From: Psychromonas sp. SP041
GTDB lineage: Bacteria; Pseudomonadota; Gammaproteobacteria; Enterobacterales; Psychromonadaceae
Direction: 5' to 3'
DNA: 52,197 nucleotides
Assembly (NCBI RefSeq): GCF_000470315.2
Contig: NZ_CBRF02000033.1
Coordinates: 1 to 52,197 of the forward strand
Below the pieces are notes generated by a model, which made no database searches, was not told where the DNA came from, and was given only the letters and a program-made list of their open reading frames with translations. This document shows, piece by piece, positions 1 through 9,402 of this stretch (positions are counted from its first letter, which is position 1; each line of letters opens with the position of its first letter). A program made the position numbers and the translations under genes.

Positions 1-195
1 CAACAAGTGCTCACACAGATTGTTTGATTAAATTGTTAAAGAGCGTGCCTTTCGGCTAGGCGGCGTATATTACGCGCCTTTCGAACAATGTCAACGTCTT
101 ATTTTAACTTAATTTCAAACCGAAGTTTGAATCGTTAAAGCGTTTCTTTTATTCTCAGTCTTAGTTAGTGGCTTGCGCCTCCGTCCTTGTCTGTG
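1..195 (-). other. rRNA operon leader (5' end of an rrn transcript running off the left edge)
   Basis: Read on the minus strand, bases 60 to 1 contain the classic rrn leader string GCTCTTTAACAATTT followed by an AATCTGTGTGAGCACTTG-like sequence, which in Escherichia coli and relatives lies just before 16S rRNA. The boxA antitermination element is at 33-44. The 16S gene itself must start left of position 1 and is not visible. The leader is driven by the two promoters annotated at 67-94 and 202-229. The window therefore begins next to an rRNA operon transcribed leftwards. Confidence 0.85.
67..94 (-). promoter_or_regulatory. rrn P2-type sigma70 promoter
   Basis: Minus strand: perfect TTGACA (94-89), 16-bp spacer, TAATAT (72-67), then a GC-rich ACGCCGCC discriminator. 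It lies about 25 bp before boxA (44-33). The tandem P1/P2 arrangement matches gammaproteobacterial rRNA operons. Confidence 0.75.
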
Positions 196-201
196 CGGCG
201 T

Positions 202-229
202 ATTATAGGGATCGCGAAACTATTCGCAA
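202..229 (-). promoter_or_regulatory. rrn P1-type sigma70 promoter
   Basis: On the minus strand TTGCGA (229-224) and a perfect TATAAT (207-202) are separated by 16 bp and followed by a GC-rich discriminator (ACGCCGC). The 16-bp spacer and GC-rich discriminator are hallmarks of stringently controlled rrn promoters. AT-rich sequence upstream (230-300) could act as an UP element. Confidence 0.8.
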
Positions 230-467
230 GCGTTTTATTACTATTAATTACAACAAAAGTACCAAGTGATTAATTAAACAACAATACGAGGGGTTTTCAA
301 TCAATAATGGGAGGTTTTAATCGTTTAAAATGAGATCTAGTACGTAGTTAATATCGATATCAACGATCCTTAATCATTCATTAAACATAAATTCGTTAAT
401 TTAGAGGTCGTAGATCTTAAATTACTACTGATTATTTATAAAAATCGTTTATTCACCTTTCATAATT

Positions 468-495
468 TGTAGCCTTTCATTTTTGAAAGGCTACA
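468..495 (-). terminator. Hairpin downstream of the first alginate lyase
   Basis: A perfect 12-bp stem (468-479 with 484-495) closes a TTTT loop 38 bases past the stop codon of the alginate lyase lipoprotein. There is no clear U-run on the minus strand, so it may be a weak terminator or an mRNA 3'-end stabiliser. Apart from this hairpin and the rrn promoters, the 230-532 stretch shows nothing recognisable. Confidence 0.5.
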
Positions 496-532
496 TAGTT
501 ATTTGTTGCTCTATTATTTGTAGATCTGTTAT

Positions 533-1585
533 TTATTGATCTAAGGTTAATTGGTAAAAACTAACTTTTGCGTAATCCCCTGCTGCAATACCATTATTTG
601 AACATTCTGAAGATCCGACATTACATTGGTTGTAGTTACCTGCCTTAAAGTACATCCAATCATTAGCATAACCTTCGTCGTACTCATTTTCTTGGTAATG
701 TGCTTTTGATAAATCTACTGCAAATGTTTTAACAACTTCATTTGTCTCGCCAATATTCTTTTTGAAGGTTAAATGCATAATGCTTTCTTCGACATTTACA
801 TCGTATGAGAATACTTCTCCTAATTTGATACCTTCAACGGGATCATCCGATCCTTTACGAAGATCATAAGCGCCTAGTACATTATGGTAGATATCTTTGC
901 GCTTTGAATAATTATCACCTGTCGCATTTATTTCATATCTCCAATATAGCGAACCATATTCATGTCCAGGTAGTTTACGATAGACAATCTTAAGCGGTTC
1001 GTTCTTTGATGCATGTATTTGACCGATAACAGTTGAGAAAGCACCGTTCTTTTTATCATTACCGCTGGTACTTACCCAATCAACCGATAAAGTGGCAGAT
1101 AACTCACCACCAATTGAACCATAAGTTTCCGCTTTTGGATTAGCAGCTAATGCGAAGTTATTTTTTGGATCTTTATAAGAATCTGCCAACATTGCACGTA
1201 ATTCACTACGAGCATTTTTACTATTTGGTGTTGTCATCGCTTTATTAGGTGTAGCGAAGACCATTGCCCCTGTACTTTTATCTGTATAGAACCAATCAGG
1301 GTGTGAATATGGATTAACTTGATCACCTAGCTCTTGAGCAGAAATCTCCATCACTTTACCTGCACGACCTGGTTTATCGTCTTCCATTGGTATATTGATT
1401 TTCCATTTCGTTAAATCAAAGTTTTGAGAGGGTGCTTTAGTAGGATCAAGTTTTGCTATTAATGCGAGAGTATTAGTCGTTGGCGGCATTGCTTTTGACA
1501 CAACGGCTTCACTTTTGAGATTGTCATTACTTACACAACCAGTCAGAAGACTTGCCACGACGACACCTAAATATAATTTTTTCAT
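533..1585 (-). CDS. PL7-family alginate lyase, outer-membrane lipoprotein
   Basis: Secreted polysaccharide lyase of family 7 (alginate lyase 2 superfamily), cleaving alginate by beta-elimination. The three signature blocks of the family are visible: ARSELRAM (the RSEL block), VIGQIHASKNEP (QIH) and YFKAGNYNQ (YFKAGxYNQ) near the C-terminus. An N-terminal type II signal peptide with lipobox LTGC predicts lipid anchoring. The start is placed at the ATG at 1585 rather than an in-frame ATG 13 codons upstream, because MKKLYLGVVVAS begins a clean signal peptide and an AGGTAA sequence lies about 7 bases before it. About 350 residues, essentially one catalytic domain. It stands alone on the minus strand. 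A second, modular PL7 enzyme lies at 19.4-21.3 kb, which suggests a surface-bound plus secreted division of labour (inference). Guluronate or mannuronate preference cannot be read with certainty, although QIH is usual in polyG-active or bifunctional members. Confidence 0.93.
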   Translation of the reverse strand: MKKLYLGVVVASLLTGCVSNDNLKSEAVVSKAMPPTTNTLALIAKLDPTKAPSQNFDLTKWKINIPMEDDKPGRAGKVMEISAQELGDQVNPYSHPDWFYTDKSTGAMVFATPNKAMTTPNSKNARSELRAMLADSYKDPKNNFALAANPKAETYGSIGGELSATLSVDWVSTSGNDKKNGAFSTVIGQIHASKNEPLKIVYRKLPGHEYGSLYWRYEINATGDNYSKRKDIYHNVLGAYDLRKGSDDPVEGIKLGEVFSYDVNVEESIMHLTFKKNIGETNEVVKTFAVDLSKAHYQENEYDEGYANDWMYFKAGNYNQCNVGSSECSNNGIAAGDYAKVSFYQLTLDQ

Positions 1586-1820
1586 TCTATTACCTGCTTC
1601 ATCTATATTAAGAAAATAATCCAACAGGTAATTTATAATACTATTGTATGATTATTTGTGACCATCTTAGAAAATATCAATAATCTACAGCTAACTCGAA
1701 GAACATCATTAAGTTTTGTTAACTAGATAACATTAGACAACCTATTATAGTATTCGCTTTATATAATAGGACTCTATTCCTTCCCAATTGCTTTTAAATT
1801 CAGACACAAAAATTGATAAT

Positions 1821-1895
1821 GCTGAGGTAGATAGAATTGAAGTAAATAATGTTGAGATAGATAGGGTTGAGGTAAATAGGGTTTAAGTATATTGA
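1821..1895 (+). repeat. Five imperfect 15-bp tandem repeats
   Basis: Five consecutive 15-bp units at 1821, 1836, 1851, 1866 and 1881 share the pattern RTTGARGTARATARN. They lie about 240 bp upstream of the alginate lyase start. In one forward frame the units would encode a pentapeptide-like repeat ((A/V)E(V/I)(D/N)R) ending at a TAA, but no convincing start or ribosome site is seen. The rest of 1586-2040 holds no recognisable gene. Confidence 0.6.
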
Positions 1896-1942
1896 TTAGC
1901 GGTAAGGATTAAGCCGTCTTTTAATTACAGCTTCATATTGTA

Positions 1943-1962
1943 TTGAGTTGAGTTGAGTTGAG
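1943..1962. repeat. TTGAG x4 microsatellite
   Basis: Four exact copies of the pentamer TTGAG lie in the non-coding interval between ppnP and the alginate lyase gene. No function is apparent. Its position upstream of the lyase start means copy-number change could in principle alter promoter spacing. Confidence 0.6.
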
Positions 1963-2040
1963 TCACTCTGAATTAAAGCTTATTCAATGAAAAAGAATTT
2001 TCCCAAAACAGTAAATAAAATTGAAATTGATTATCTTTAA

Positions 2041-2066
2041 AAACTAAAAAAGGAGCCTTAGCTCCT
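2041..2066 (-). terminator. Rho-independent terminator of ppnP
   Basis: Minus strand: stem AGGAGC/GCTCCT (2066-2051) with a 4-base loop, followed by TTTTTAGTTT. It lies 38 bases after the ppnP stop. A second small stem at 2072-2088 precedes it. Confidence 0.8.
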
Positions 2067-2103
2067 TATAATGACTTTATAGAGTCACTTTAATCCTAAC
2101 TCT

Positions 2104-2391
2104 TTATTTTTTATAAAGACATAGGTATGCAGTTTGTACTACTACTTTTACATCAAAGCTTGAATTTGCTTCAACTTCAAATGTTTCACCTGCGTTATAT
2201 GTTTTCCATTCTGTTGTATCAACAAGTTTAACCGTTAAGCTACCGCTAACAACAGTCATGTATTCGTATGCTTCAGTCCCGAATGTGTATTCACCCACTT
2301 CCATTACGCCAACTGTTGCAGGTAATGTTGCAGTTTGGAATGCGATCGATTTTACATTACCGTCGAAATATTCATTTGCTTGAAAACTCAT
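2104..2391 (-). CDS. ppnP: Pyrimidine/purine nucleoside phosphorylase PpnP
   Basis: A 95-residue single-domain cupin matching the PpnP (YaiE, DUF1255) family in length and pattern: [13 protein letters not shown] near the N-terminus, [13 protein letters not shown] and [14 protein letters not shown] in the barrel core, and YLCLYKK at the end. Family members phosphorolyse a broad range of nucleosides to the free base and ribose-1-phosphate in the cytoplasm. A single gene with its own terminator; no operon partner. Full-length compared with the 94-residue E. coli protein. Confidence 0.93.
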   Translation of the reverse strand: MSFQANEYFDGNVKSIAFQTATLPATVGVMEVGEYTFGTEAYEYMTVVSGSLTVKLVDTTEWKTYNAGETFEVEANSSFDVKVVVQTAYLCLYKK

Positions 2392-2669
2392 TTTAATCCC
2401 TTTTTATGTATAAACAGATATAACATTGTGCGGTGATTATGGCGAAGCTAAAATTAAAACTCAAGTAAAGCCTTTTATCTCTTACTTTTATTCCTATGAT
2501 TCAGTACTTATTCAGGACAAATCAACTTGTCTTTTTTATCCTATTGTAATCAAAGTAACAGGATAAATATTCGCTATGATGCCTATCAACGTTGATGATA
2601 ATGTTAGTAGATATATTAGCTAAAACTAAAGAGCAGTTTAGATCTAGCGCAACTTACAATAACTATTAT

Positions 2670-4265
2670 TTATGTATTTAAGTTAAGACGTTTTAATAAA
2701 CGGTGTAAATTAGCTGGATACATACCCAATTGTTTTGCAGTAGTAGATAGTTTCTTATTATTCTCTAGATAGACCTGCTCTACGACTTTATATTGAAATT
2801 GATCCATCATTTCTTTTAATGTGCCACCACCCTTCCCAAAATTATCTAACCCATTATGTTGTAACTCAGTAATAACTTGCTCCTGCTTCGTCGGGGATAG
2901 TGTTGAAATTGAAACTAATGGAACTTCGCTTTGATGTGACTCTTTTTGAAGATGGAAGTGATTAGGGCGAATACTAATATGTGTTTCATTCGACTCTGAT
3001 TTTGCAATAACAGCTGCACGATATATGGCATGCTCTAACTCTCTTACATTTCCTTCCCACGCATGCGCATGAAGTAACGGCAAGACGCTATTATCAATTT
3101 GGATACTGGCGACGTTAAGCTTATGAGAGCAACGCTCTGCAAAAAAACCAGCTAATAAAATAACATCATCACCACGCTCTCTTAAAGGTGGAACAAAAAC
3201 AGGAAAGACACTCAAGCGATGATATAAATCAGATCGCATATTGCCTTTTTTTACTTCCTCATGCATTACTCTATTGGTTGCCGCAATGATCCGAACATCG
3301 ACTTTAATATTACTATCTTCACCAACACGTTGAATATCACCATATTGTAACGCGCGTAATAGTTTTGCTTGTAAAGTTAAAGAGAGCTCACCAATTTCAT
3401 CTAAAAAAAGCGTACCTTTATTAGCTAACTCAAATTTACCTTTTCGATTGCTGATTGCACCGGTAAAAGCGCCTTTAATATGCCCAAATAATTCACTTTC
3501 AGCGACTGACTCTGGTAACGCAGCACAATTTAAATAAACAAATGGCTGTTTACTTCTTTGCGATTGCCTAAAAATAGAGTGAGCCACCAGCTCTTTACCC
3601 ACACCTGTTTCTCCCATAATTAAAACAGATAAATCAGTCGAAGCTACTGCGTCAATATGAGATTTCAAAGTTAAAATACTTTGAGATTGGCCAATCATAT
3701 CTTGCTTGCTTAAGTTTAATGACGATGATCTTGATGTATTCGAAGGTAAACTCGAGTTACGCTCAAGTTTTTCCATTAATAATGCAGTGTTTAAACTGTT
3801 AGAAGCTAATGCGCTAACCAAGCGTAAATAATCGTTATCAAATTGTTCAAATTGCGTAGGATTAAATGCATCGATAGTCAAAGCCCCAATTAAACGACCT
3901 TCGTACAATAAAGGTAGGCCAATACAAGCGTGCACTTCTAAATATCCTTGATGATTTGGAATTAATCCATCATAGGGATCGGGTAAGTCACTATCGCTCG
4001 GAAAACGCACTATGTCACCGGCACGTGCAATCGCTTCGAATCGAGGGTGCTGATCAATAACAAAACGACGCCCTAACACATCGGCACTAAGCCCATTAAT
4101 GGCCAAGGGAATAAAATGCTGATTTTTATATAGAAGGAGCGCTGAAGCATCGCATTTTAATATATTACGCAGCGTTATTAATAAACGTTCAAAGCGATCC
4201 TGCTCAGAAATACTCGAGGTAATATCCACTGCAACTTGTAACCATTCATTATTTCTTTTTGTCAT
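2670..4265 (-). CDS. norR: Nitric oxide-responsive sigma54 activator NorR
   Basis: Enhancer-binding protein that senses NO through a mononuclear iron in its GAF domain and activates norVW from a sigma54 promoter. Layout: GAF (about 1-165), AAA+ domain with Walker A GETGVGKE (218-225) and the sigma54-contacting GAFTGA loop (265-270), and a C-terminal Fis-type helix-turn-helix (about 490-531). Residues at the positions proposed as iron ligands in E. coli NorR are all present: Arg75, Asp99, His112, Cys114 and Asp132 (the last three shifted by one). Divergent from norVW, with three NorR-like sites and a sigma54 promoter between them. Length (531) is close to the E. coli protein. Start chosen at the only early ATG. 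Confidence 0.96.
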   Translation of the reverse strand: MTKRNNEWLQVAVDITSSISEQDRFERLLITLRNILKCDASALLLYKNQHFIPLAINGLSADVLGRRFVIDQHPRFEAIARAGDIVRFPSDSDLPDPYDGLIPNHQGYLEVHACIGLPLLYEGRLIGALTIDAFNPTQFEQFDNDYLRLVSALASNSLNTALLMEKLERNSSLPSNTSRSSSLNLSKQDMIGQSQSILTLKSHIDAVASTDLSVLIMGETGVGKELVAHSIFRQSQRSKQPFVYLNCAALPESVAESELFGHIKGAFTGAISNRKGKFELANKGTLFLDEIGELSLTLQAKLLRALQYGDIQRVGEDSNIKVDVRIIAATNRVMHEEVKKGNMRSDLYHRLSVFPVFVPPLRERGDDVILLAGFFAERCSHKLNVASIQIDNSVLPLLHAHAWEGNVRELEHAIYRAAVIAKSESNETHISIRPNHFHLQKESHQSEVPLVSISTLSPTKQEQVITELQHNGLDNFGKGGGTLKEMMDQFQYKVVEQVYLENNKKLSTTAKQLGMYPANLHRLLKRLNLNT

Positions 4266-4367
4266 TTTATTTTAACTCGCTTTATTTCATTGAAAATATC
4301 ATGGTCACATAAACCTGATTATGTCAGTCAATTCACTATCGTCATGCTTCGTAGGGCTGCACAAACA

Positions 4368-4424
4368 TTATCATTCAGATAAATTATTATCTTGATGACA
4401 AACAATAAATTATCAGAAAGATAA
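4368..4424. promoter_or_regulatory. Three NorR-like enhancer sites
   Basis: Three 15-bp dyads of form TTATC-N5-GA(T/C)AA lie at 4368-4382, 4387-4401 and 4410-4424. Known NorR sites have a GT-(N7)-AC core and occur in triplicate upstream of norVW in E. coli. Here the number and dyad geometry match, but the core is mostly AT-(N7)-AT, with one AT-(N7)-AC. They sit roughly 95-140 bp upstream of the predicted norV start of transcription, a usual distance for sigma54 enhancers. Confidence 0.7.
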
Positions 4425-4485
4425 ATTAAAATGTTACTGAATTAAAAAAACATTAAATAACAATAGCTTAAAATAAACCATAAAT

Positions 4486-4500
4486 TGGCACGCTGTCTGC
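4486..4500 (+). promoter_or_regulatory. Sigma54 (-24/-12) promoter of norVW
   Basis: TGGCAC then six bases then TGC places GG (4487-4488) and GC (4499-4500) exactly 10 bp apart, the invariant sigma54 geometry. It is 50 bp upstream of the norV ATG and downstream of the NorR-like sites. Confidence 0.9.
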
Positions 4501-4550
4501 AATGTACTTGATAACTTTATATAACTTACTTATTTCAGAGAGAAACCAAT

Positions 4551-6017
4551 ATGACAATTCATGTAAAAAATAATATTCACTGGGTCGGGCAACGTGATTG
4601 GGAAATCGAGAATTTCCACGGTACTGAATATAAAATGACGAAAGGAACAAGTTATAACAGCTACTTAATTCGAGAAGAAAAAACTGTATTGATAGATACC
4701 GTTGATCATCGTTTTAGTCATCAGTTTATTCAAAACCTAGAAATGGAAATTGACCTCGAGAGTATCGACTATATTGTTATTAACCATGCAGAAGAAGATC
4801 ATGCAGGCGCTTTGTCAGCATTAATGGAACGTATTCCAAACACCCCTATTTATTGCACAAACGCAGCTATTGATTCGATTGTTGGACATCATCATCACCC
4901 AGAATGGAATTTTAAAACGATTAAAACCGGCGATAGTCTTGATATTGGTAACGGTAAACAACTTGTTTTTGTTGAAGCGCCGATGCTGCACTGGCCAGAT
5001 AGCATGATGACTTATATTACAGGTGATGCAGTCTTGTTTAGTAATGATGCTTTTGGGCAACATTACTGCGATGAACGTTTATTTAACGATGAAGTTGATC
5101 AAACGGAGTTAATGGATCAATGCCTACGTTATTATGCCAATATTTTAACGCCATTTAGTGCGTTGGTTATTGCCAAAATTAAAGAAGTATTAAGCTTCAA
5201 TTTACCCGTCGATATGATTGCAACAGCACACGGTATTGTATGGCGTGATAACCCAATTCAAATCATTGAAAAGTACTTAGAATGGGCGGGCGATTACCAA
5301 GAAGATCGTATTACTATTTTCTATGACACCATGTCTAACAATACCCGAATGATGGCTGATGCGATTGCACAAGGGATTCACGATATCGCCCCTAAAGTAG
5401 CCGTTAAGGTATTTAATATTGCACGCCAAGATAAAAACGACATTCTGTCGAGCCTATTTCGCTCTAAAGGCGTTTTGGTCGGTTCTTCAACAATGAATAA
5501 TGTCATGATGCCTAAAGTGGCAGGTATGTTAGAAGAGATAACGGGGCTTAAATTTAAACAGAAAAAAGCCGGTGCTTTTGGTAGCTCAGGTTGGAATGGT
5601 GGTGCCATTGACCGTATTAATAAACGCTTAATCGAAGCAGGTTTTGAAATGGCAGATAGCCTACATACAAAATGGCGACCAGATGGCAAAGCAATGCGCT
5701 TATGTCGTGAACACGGTCAACGTATTGCAAAAGAATGGGCATTAGATCAAAGCAATATACAACCAATGATAACGAATGCAACAGAAAACCAACCAGTAAA
5801 AGCAACCACAGCTGAGCAACATCAAGAACATGGGCCAGATTGCCAATGCATGATTTGCACCGTATGTAACTGGATCTACGATCCTAAAATAGGCGAACCA
5901 AGTCAAGATGTTGCAGCAGGCACGGTTTGGAATGATGTACCTGAATACTTCCTTTGCCCTGATTGTAACTTAGGTAAAGACGTTTTCATTCCCCACTCTG
6001 CCGAAGAGGTTGCATAA
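4551..6017 (+). CDS. norV: Anaerobic nitric oxide reductase flavorubredoxin
   Basis: Cytoplasmic flavo-diiron NO reductase (2 NO to N2O). The N-terminal beta-lactamase-like domain has the diiron ligands H79-x-E81-x-D83-H84, then His147, Asp166 and His227, at the same positions as in E. coli NorV. A flavodoxin domain (about 254-395, starting [12 protein letters not shown]) binds FMN. A C-terminal rubredoxin domain carries CxxC pairs at 436/439 and 469/472, with a linker between. 488 residues. The stop overlaps the start of norW (TAATG), indicating translational coupling. Start supported by AGAGAAA about 8 bases upstream and by collinearity with the family. Confidence 0.97.
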   Translation: MTIHVKNNIHWVGQRDWEIENFHGTEYKMTKGTSYNSYLIREEKTVLIDTVDHRFSHQFIQNLEMEIDLESIDYIVINHAEEDHAGALSALMERIPNTPIYCTNAAIDSIVGHHHHPEWNFKTIKTGDSLDIGNGKQLVFVEAPMLHWPDSMMTYITGDAVLFSNDAFGQHYCDERLFNDEVDQTELMDQCLRYYANILTPFSALVIAKIKEVLSFNLPVDMIATAHGIVWRDNPIQIIEKYLEWAGDYQEDRITIFYDTMSNNTRMMADAIAQGIHDIAPKVAVKVFNIARQDKNDILSSLFRSKGVLVGSSTMNNVMMPKVAGMLEEITGLKFKQKKAGAFGSSGWNGGAIDRINKRLIEAGFEMADSLHTKWRPDGKAMRLCREHGQRIAKEWALDQSNIQPMITNATENQPVKATTAEQHQEHGPDCQCMICTVCNWIYDPKIGEPSQDVAAGTVWNDVPEYFLCPDCNLGKDVFIPHSAEEVA

Positions 6018-7195
6018 TGACACTGCCCATTGTGATTATAGGCAGCGGTTTTGCTGCCTATCAATTAGTGAAAGCTTTACGCCGCCAAAATAATGAAATT
6101 GATATTTGTATCATAACCGCAGATTCTGGAGATGATTATAATAAGCCAGATTTAAGCCATGTATTTTCCAAGAAGCAATCTGTTGCTGATGTTATCAATA
6201 CAACTGCAGCTGAATTTGCAGAACAATATAAGGTCCGCTTAATCACGAAAACTCGCGTGAATGAAATTGATGGATTTAATAAGTTTATTATTGCTGGTGA
6301 ACACAAAATAAGTTATTCGAAACTAGTACTCGCAACTGGTGCGACTCCTTTTATCCCAGCCATTAAAGGTAATGCTGCACAGAGATTATTGACGTTAAAT
6401 AGCTTACAAGAATTCGCTGCCTGCCAAGAACAAATTACCTCTGCTGAGTCTGTGCTAGTCATTGGAGGCGGCTTAATTGGTGTCGAGATAGCACTAGATC
6501 TTGCTAATGCGGGTAAACAAGTCACCTTAGTTGAACCTTCACCACAATTAATGTCCAGACAATTGCCTGAATATGTGGCGCTTGAACTTCAAAAGAACCT
6601 TGTACAACATAATATTGAGATTAAAACAGCTTGTACGGTGAGTGCTATTGAGTTGGAGGCAGCATTAGACATCAACGACACAACCACTAAGCATGGTCAA
6701 ATGTTAGCGCTATTAAGTAATAATGATCATTTACAAGTTGATCAAGTTATTGTTTGTGCAGGGTTAAAACCGAATACGCAGCTTGCAGATCAATCCAATA
6801 TTAAAACTGAGCATGGTATTTGTGTCGATGCACATTTACAAACTTCTATTAAAGATATTTATTCATTAGGTGATTGTGCGCAATTTGAAGGGTTGGTTCG
6901 CGCTTACCTACAACCAATATTGATTAGTGCAAATGCATTAGCCAAAACTTTATTAGATGCACCTTCAGCAGTCAATTTACCTAATATTATGATTAAGGTA
7001 AAAACACCGACTTACCCTATTCAAATTGGCGGAGTGACTTGTTCAAATGAAATTAACCGTTGGATATTTGATGTGCAAACAGAGGGGATAATTGCTAAAG
7101 CTTACAATGAACAACAAAAGCTAATTGGTTTTGTGGTGACCGCAGAGAAAACAGCACAAGCATTTCCTTTGCTAAGAGAGTTATCGCAGGCTTAG
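6017..7195 (+). CDS. norW: NADH:flavorubredoxin reductase
   Basis: FAD-dependent pyridine-nucleotide-disulfide oxidoreductase fold that passes electrons from NADH to the rubredoxin domain of NorV. Visible features: N-terminal FAD motif IIGSGFAAY (about 6-14), a second dinucleotide motif VLVIGGGLIGVEIA near residues 145-158 for NADH, and the late FAD motif YSLGDCAQF. 392 residues, slightly longer than E. coli NorW (377). It overlaps the norV stop by one base and shares its sigma54 promoter. Confidence 0.95.
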   Translation: MTLPIVIIGSGFAAYQLVKALRRQNNEIDICIITADSGDDYNKPDLSHVFSKKQSVADVINTTAAEFAEQYKVRLITKTRVNEIDGFNKFIIAGEHKISYSKLVLATGATPFIPAIKGNAAQRLLTLNSLQEFAACQEQITSAESVLVIGGGLIGVEIALDLANAGKQVTLVEPSPQLMSRQLPEYVALELQKNLVQHNIEIKTACTVSAIELEAALDINDTTTKHGQMLALLSNNDHLQVDQVIVCAGLKPNTQLADQSNIKTEHGICVDAHLQTSIKDIYSLGDCAQFEGLVRAYLQPILISANALAKTLLDAPSAVNLPNIMIKVKTPTYPIQIGGVTCSNEINRWIFDVQTEGIIAKAYNEQQKLIGFVVTAEKTAQAFPLLRELSQA

Positions 7196-7229
7196 CTTAC
7201 GATACAGACACGACAAGTTATTAAATAAC

Positions 7230-7283
7230 GATGCGCTGCTGATAAAGAAAAGTTGTTCAGGTTTTCTTTATCAGCAGCGCATC
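7230..7283. terminator. 22-bp perfect inverted repeat between norW and yheS
   Basis: Arms 7230-7251 and 7262-7283 pair perfectly over 22 bp with a 10-base loop. It lies between convergent norW and yheS, so it could terminate both. Each arm has an A-rich or T-rich inner end, but there is no long U-run just outside the stem on either strand. The length of the perfect stem is unusual for a simple terminator. Confidence 0.65.
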
Positions 7284-7359
7284 TATTTTCGACTTCATTT
7301 ATAAATTTTGGCGTTTCACTTATAATTTGAAGATTTACTTATAAAAGGCTCAATATAAA

Positions 7360-9267
7360 TTATTCGCTTTCGGCTTGTAATAATTCAATTTGTTCTTGAG
7401 CATCCATCCATAACATTTCAGCTTCTTCTAACTGCTCTTTTACTTCACCTTGCTCTTTTAATAGATCCGTTAATTTCTTTTTATTTTCTTGCTCATAAAG
7501 CGAACTGTCACTTAACTGTTCTTCAATCTCAGCCACACGAGCAGAATAAGTATCCATTTGCTTTTCTGCGCTGGTTAACTGCTTTTTAAAAGGCGTTAAC
7601 TTTTTACGAAATTCCGCTTCTAATCTTTTTTGATCTTTACGGTTTGCACTCACCGAGACCACTTTATCTTCACTTTGAGCCGCTTGCTTCTCAATACGTT
7701 GTTGATCAGACAACCATTGATGATAATCATCTAAATCACCAGCAAAGGGTTCTACTTTTTTATCGTGTACTAAATATAGGTCATCGATAGTCGTACGAAG
7801 TAAATGGCGATCATGCGATACCACTACCATTGCGCCTTCAAATGCTTGTAAAGCGACGGTCAAAGCATGACGCATTTCTAAATCAAGATGATTGGTTGGT
7901 TCATCGAGTAATAGTAAGTTAGGTTTTTGCCACACTAATAATGCTAAAACCAAACGCGCTTTTTCTCCACCAGAAAACGGCGCGACAATATCAAAAGCTT
8001 TGTCACCTTGAAAACCAAAACTACCTAAGAAATTACGCAGAGGCAGTTCTTTCTCATCGGGTGCTAAACGCATTAAATGCTGCATTGGGCTTTCGTCTAA
8101 ATGTAAAAACTCTAATTGATGCTGTGCAAAGTAACCAATTTTTGCATTTGTGTTTATTTCAATCTTGCCTGATTTAGGCTGAAGCTGATTTGACAGTAAT
8201 TTAACTAAGGTTGATTTACCTGCGCCATTACGCCCTAATAAACCGATACGACTACCAGGGACTAAGTTTAATTTTATTTCATCAAGAATTAATAGATCCT
8301 CGTACCCTGCACTCACTTTTTCCAATGTTAATAATGGCATTGGTAGTGCTTCAGGTTCTCGGAATGAAAAACTAAATTGATTATCGAGATGGGCTGGTAA
8401 GAGCGCTTCCATCTTTTCAAGTGCTTTAATACGGCTTTGCGCTTGCTTTGCTTTATTGGCTTTATAACGAAAGCGATCAATATAGCTTTGCATATGATCC
8501 ATTTGCACTTGTTGTTTCTCGTAAGAAGATTGTTGCTGCATTAGTTTTTCAGCGCGTTGACGCTCAAAGCTAGTGTAGTTACCGGTATATTCAAATAATT
8601 TATTTTGTTCAATATGAATAATTTTATCGACAATGCTATCAATAAAATCACGGTCATGAGAAATCAGTATTAATGTACCTTGATATTGATGTAACCATTT
8701 TTCAAGCCAAATAACCGCATCTAAGTCGAGGTGATTGGTAGGCTCATCCAGTAAAAGTAGATCAGATGGGCAAAGCAGCGCTTGCGCTAAGTTTAAACGC
8801 ATACGCCAACCACCAGAAAAATCACTAACCGCTCGTCCTTGCGCTTGTTCACTAAAACCTAAACCAGCTAATAACTCGGCAGCGCGAGATTCAATTGTAT
8901 AACCACCAGCATTATCCAATAAAATATGCATTTCAGCGATTTTAGTACCGTTATCTTCTATTTCAGCCTGTTTTAGTTTTGCTTGTAATGTACGAAATTC
9001 AATATCGCCATCAATAACATATTGCAACGCATTGGTATCTAAAGCAGGCGTTTCTTGAGCAACACTCGCTAATCGCCAATGATGTGGAATTGTTAGGTCA
9101 CCAGCATCCACTTGAGACTCTTGTTTTAATAAAGTAAAGAAGCTCGATTTACCACAACCATTGGCACCGACTAAACCTACTTTTTGTTTTGGATTGATGG
9201 TTGCACTGGCATTTTCAAGTAAGGCTTTTCCACCTCGGATAAATTCGATATTAGTTGCAACGATCAT
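7360..9267 (-). CDS. yheS: ABC-F family ATPase YheS
   Basis: Soluble tandem-ABC protein of the ABC-F class, which act on ribosomes rather than in membranes. Two nucleotide-binding domains: the first with Walker A GANGCGKSS (about 34-42), signature DFSGGWRMRL and LLLDEPTNHLDLDAVI; the second with GRNGAGKST, signature FSGGEKARL and LLLDEPTNHLDLEMRH. The linker between them (KANKAKQAQSRIKALEKM) is the P-site tRNA-interacting motif region of ABC-F proteins. A charged coiled-coil tail ends the 635-residue protein. The N-terminal sequence and length match E. coli YheS. It is divergent from yheV. Confidence 0.95.
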   Translation of the reverse strand: MIVATNIEFIRGGKALLENASATINPKQKVGLVGANGCGKSSFFTLLKQESQVDAGDLTIPHHWRLASVAQETPALDTNALQYVIDGDIEFRTLQAKLKQAEIEDNGTKIAEMHILLDNAGGYTIESRAAELLAGLGFSEQAQGRAVSDFSGGWRMRLNLAQALLCPSDLLLLDEPTNHLDLDAVIWLEKWLHQYQGTLILISHDRDFIDSIVDKIIHIEQNKLFEYTGNYTSFERQRAEKLMQQQSSYEKQQVQMDHMQSYIDRFRYKANKAKQAQSRIKALEKMEALLPAHLDNQFSFSFREPEALPMPLLTLEKVSAGYEDLLILDEIKLNLVPGSRIGLLGRNGAGKSTLVKLLSNQLQPKSGKIEINTNAKIGYFAQHQLEFLHLDESPMQHLMRLAPDEKELPLRNFLGSFGFQGDKAFDIVAPFSGGEKARLVLALLVWQKPNLLLLDEPTNHLDLEMRHALTVALQAFEGAMVVVSHDRHLLRTTIDDLYLVHDKKVEPFAGDLDDYHQWLSDQQRIEKQAAQSEDKVVSVSANRKDQKRLEAEFRKKLTPFKKQLTSAEKQMDTYSARVAEIEEQLSDSSLYEQENKKKLTDLLKEQGEVKEQLEEAEMLWMDAQEQIELLQAESE

Positions 9268-9402
9268 AAATTCAGAGTCTCAATGTAAATCAGGTAAATT
9301 AAAGCAAGATAATAACGAACTTTACAAACTTGAGCCATAACTACTGAAAATGAGTGCTAATTTGTTTATCATTACGTACTTTTTGTCATTTGTGATTTGT
9401 AT

